Positions 4,382 through 6,378 of a stretch of DNA of 6,378 nt are shown here, piece after piece. Position 1 is the first letter of the stretch; every line of letters begins with the position of its first letter. The stretch is from a bacterium UBA2219 (lineage in GTDB: Bacteria > Desulfobacterota > Deferrimicrobia > Deferrimicrobiales > Deferrimicrobiaceae): contig DCUH01000135.1 of NCBI GenBank assembly GCA_002327765.1, forward strand, positions 1 through 6,378. The letters are read 5' to 3'. The position numbers and the translations under genes are program-made. The notes beneath the pieces are model-generated. The model was not told the origin of the DNA, made no database searches, and saw only the letters and a list, made by a program, of their open reading frames with translations.

Positions 4382-6378
4382 ATGGCGACGAAACGGGTCT
4401 ATTTCTTCGGAGCGGGCAGGGCCGAGGGCGGCATCGCGATGAAGGACGTCCTGGGCGGGAAGGGCGCCGCGCTGGCCGACATGGCGAGCCTCGGGCTGCC
4501 GGTACCCCCCGGCTTCACCATCGCCGCGGAGGTCTGCCGCCTCTTCCTCGAGGGGAGGGGGAAGATCCCCGCCGAAGTGAACCGGGAGATTGCCGCGAAC
4601 CTCGCGAAGCTCGAGCGGGCGGCCGGAAGGCGGTTCGGCGACCCGAAGAACCCGCTGCTGGTCTCCGTGCGCTCCGGGGCGCGGTTCTCCATGCCCGGAA
4701 TGATGGACACCGTCCTCGACCTGGGGCTGAACGACAGGATCGCCGGGGGGCTCGCCGCGAAATCCGGAGATCCCCGGTTCGCTTACGACTGCTACCGCCG
4801 GTTCCTCTCGATGTTCGGGAACATCGTCCTGGGGGTCCCCAGGGAGCTGTTCGACCAGCTCCTCGAGGAGAAGAGGCAGGAGCGCTCCGCGCCCTCCGAC
4901 GCCGCCCTCGACGCGGGGGACCTTTCGGACCTGTGCCAAAAGTTCAAGCTCCTGGTAAAGGAGCGGACCCGGAAGGAGTTCCCGCAGCTTCCGCTGGTCC
5001 AGCTCTCGATGGCGCGCGACGCCGTGTTCCGGTCGTGGGACAACGAGCGGGCGAAATACTACCGGAAGGCCCAGGGGATCCCCGACGACATCGGCACCGG
5101 CGTCACCGTGCAGGCGATGGTCTTCGGCAACGCGGGGAACGATTCGGGCACGGGGGTGTGGTTCACCCGGAACCCCTCCACGGGGGCGAAGGAGTTCTAC
5201 GGGGAGTACCTCGTGAACGCGCAGGGCGCCGACGTCGTCGCCGGGGTGCGGACCCCGCGCACCGTGCGCGACCTGAAGAAGGAGTTCCCAAAAGTCTACG
5301 ACCAGCTCGCCCGCTTCACCGCGAGGCTCGAGAAACGGTACAAGGACGTCCAGGATTTCGAGTTCACGGTCGAGAAGGGCAGGCTGTATCTGCTCCAGAC
5401 GCGTCCGGGGAAGCGGACCGCGGCCGCCGCGGTCCGGGCCGCCGTGGACATGGTCCGGGAGAAGATCGTGACCAAGGAGGAGGCGCTTCTCCACCTCGAG
5501 CCGCGCCAGATCGAGCAGCTCCTCCACCCCGTGGTCGACCCCGAGGCGCAGGTGGAGGTGATCGCCCGGGGGCTTCCCGCCTCCCCCGGCGCCGCAACCG
5601 GGGCGGTCGTGTTCCAGGCGGACAAGGCGGTGGAGCGCGCCGCGGCCGGGAAGGACGTGATCCTGGTCCGCAAGGAGACCAGCCCCGATGACATCCACGG
5701 CATGGACGCCGCGCGCGGCATCCTGACGGCGAAGGGCGGGATGACCTCGCACGCCGCCGTGGTCGCCCGCCAGATGGGGAAGACCTGCGTCACCGGGTGC
5801 GAGTCGATCGACGTGGACGAGGCGACGAACCGGTTCATGGCGGGCGGCCGCGTGCTGCGCGAGGGGGACCGGATTACCCTGAACGGCGCCACCGGCGAGG
5901 TGATCCTGGGCAAGGTCCCGCTGACGGTCCCCCGGATGCCTCCCTCCTTCGGGATCTTCCTGTCGTGGGGGGACGCCGTCCGGCGGCTCAAGGTCCGCGC
6001 CAACGCGGACACCCCGCGGGACGCGCGCGTCGCGCGCGATTTCGGCGCGGAGGGGATCGGGCTGTGCCGCACCCAGCACATGTTCTTTTCCGAGGACCGC
6101 ATCTCCATCATGCAGGAGATGATCCTCGCCGTCACGAAGGAGCAGCGGGACGCGGCGATCGAGCGGCTGCTCCCCATGCAGCGGGAGGATTTCAAGGGGC
6201 TCTACCGGGAGATGAAGGGGTACCCGGTGACGATCCGCCTCCTCGACCCGCCGCTGAACGAGTTCCTCCCGCGGCGCGAGGACCTGCTGATCGAGATCAA
6301 CAAGCTCGAGTTCCTGCGCGCGGACCGCTCCCTCGTCGAGGAGAAGAGGCGCCTGCTGGAGCGGGTCGAGGAGCTGCA
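4382..6378 (+). CDS. ppdK: Pyruvate, phosphate dikinase, 3' partial
   Basis: The frame is open for 665 full codons to the window end; the family usually has about 880-900 residues, so the last quarter is missing. PpdK interconverts ATP + Pi + pyruvate with AMP + PPi + PEP in the cytoplasm, by way of a phosphohistidine. The N-terminal ATP-grasp domain shows GGKGAALADMASLG (25-38), VSVRSGARFSMPGMMDT (94-110, with R97), TRNPSTG (262-268), GEYL with E275, E327, and LQTR with Q339 and R341. The central swivelling domain has GGMTSHAAVVAR, with catalytic H457 and nearby T455, the site that DUF299 regulatory kinases modify in relatives. The C-terminal PEP/pyruvate barrel starts near 530, with R563 in GLCRT and R619 in RLLDPP, equivalent to the R561 and R617 I recall from the Clostridium symbiosum enzyme. 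The remaining barrel residues are off the window. Odd residues: QTRPGKR for the common QTRNGKR, CRTQHMFF for CRTEHMFF, and DPPLNEF for DPPLHEF. It is probably co-transcribed with glyQS. Confidence 0.97.
   Translation, partial: MATKRVYFFGAGRAEGGIAMKDVLGGKGAALADMASLGLPVPPGFTIAAEVCRLFLEGRGKIPAEVNREIAANLAKLERAAGRRFGDPKNPLLVSVRSGARFSMPGMMDTVLDLGLNDRIAGGLAAKSGDPRFAYDCYRRFLSMFGNIVLGVPRELFDQLLEEKRQERSAPSDAALDAGDLSDLCQKFKLLVKERTRKEFPQLPLVQLSMARDAVFRSWDNERAKYYRKAQGIPDDIGTGVTVQAMVFGNAGNDSGTGVWFTRNPSTGAKEFYGEYLVNAQGADVVAGVRTPRTVRDLKKEFPKVYDQLARFTARLEKRYKDVQDFEFTVEKGRLYLLQTRPGKRTAAAAVRAAVDMVREKIVTKEEALLHLEPRQIEQLLHPVVDPEAQVEVIARGLPASPGAATGAVVFQADKAVERAAAGKDVILVRKETSPDDIHGMDAARGILTAKGGMTSHAAVVARQMGKTCVTGCESIDVDEATNRFMAGGRVLREGDRITLNGATGEVILGKVPLTVPRMPPSFGIFLSWGDAVRRLKVRANADTPRDARVARDFGAEGIGLCRTQHMFFSEDRISIMQEMILAVTKEQRDAAIERLLPMQREDFKGLYREMKGYPVTIRLLDPPLNEFLPRREDLLIEINKLEFLRADRSLVEEKRRLLERVEEL

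Noticed and set aside
2335..5691. Open frame of 1118 codons on the + strand spanning glyS and ppdK
   Set aside because: It is the out-of-phase shadow of two well-recognised genes, with low-complexity Arg/Gly/Pro-rich translation and no family motifs.
3437..6079. Long open frame of 880 codons on the - strand
   Set aside because: It lies antisense to glyS and ppdK. Long stop-free antisense frames are expected in DNA this rich in G/C-ending codons, and its translation is Arg/Gly/Pro/His-rich with no recognisable domain.

Overview
This is a stretch of bacterial chromosome carrying housekeeping genes, all on the + strand. DNA is very G+C rich (roughly two thirds by eye) and most codons end in G or C. 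The order, a RodZ-like gene, recO, glyQ, glyS and ppdK, together with the protein sequences, resembles the arrangement I remember from Geobacter-like Desulfuromonadota/Deltaproteobacteria. The organism is therefore probably a high-GC member of that group; this is inference from gene order and motifs, not a database match.

Layout. Bases 2-496 hold the C-terminal part of a RodZ-like membrane protein: an Ala/Pro-rich linker, then a DUF4115-type beta domain. Its stop overlaps the start of recO (493-1248, a DNA-repair mediator) by four bases, so the two are translationally coupled. A 105-bp, relatively A+T-rich gap follows. It holds a convincing sigma70-type promoter, a run of six T at the likely transcription start, a strong Shine-Dalgarno sequence and a TTG start codon for glyQ. 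Then come glyQ (1354-2235) and glyS (2267-4354), the alpha and beta subunits of the bacterial heterotetrameric glycyl-tRNA synthetase. Last is ppdK (4382 to the window end), pyruvate, phosphate dikinase, of which 665 codons are present and about a quarter is missing. Gaps within the glyQ-glyS-ppdK set are 31 and 27 bp with no terminator, so it reads as one operon. No stretch above 300 bases lacks a gene.

How the genes fit together. RodZ and RecO serve cell shape and recombination repair and share only transcription. GlyQ and GlyS must assemble together. The PpdK link is metabolic and more speculative: tRNA charging releases AMP and PPi, which are the substrates PpdK uses, with PEP, to make ATP and pyruvate.

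I found no mobile element, CRISPR array, RNA gene or accessory system, and nothing that clearly amounts to an undescribed system. The points most worth a second look are the U-tract promoter start of glyQ, substitutions in normally invariant PpdK motifs, extra cysteines in GlyQ, and the open reading frame that continues from the glyS stop codon into ppdK.
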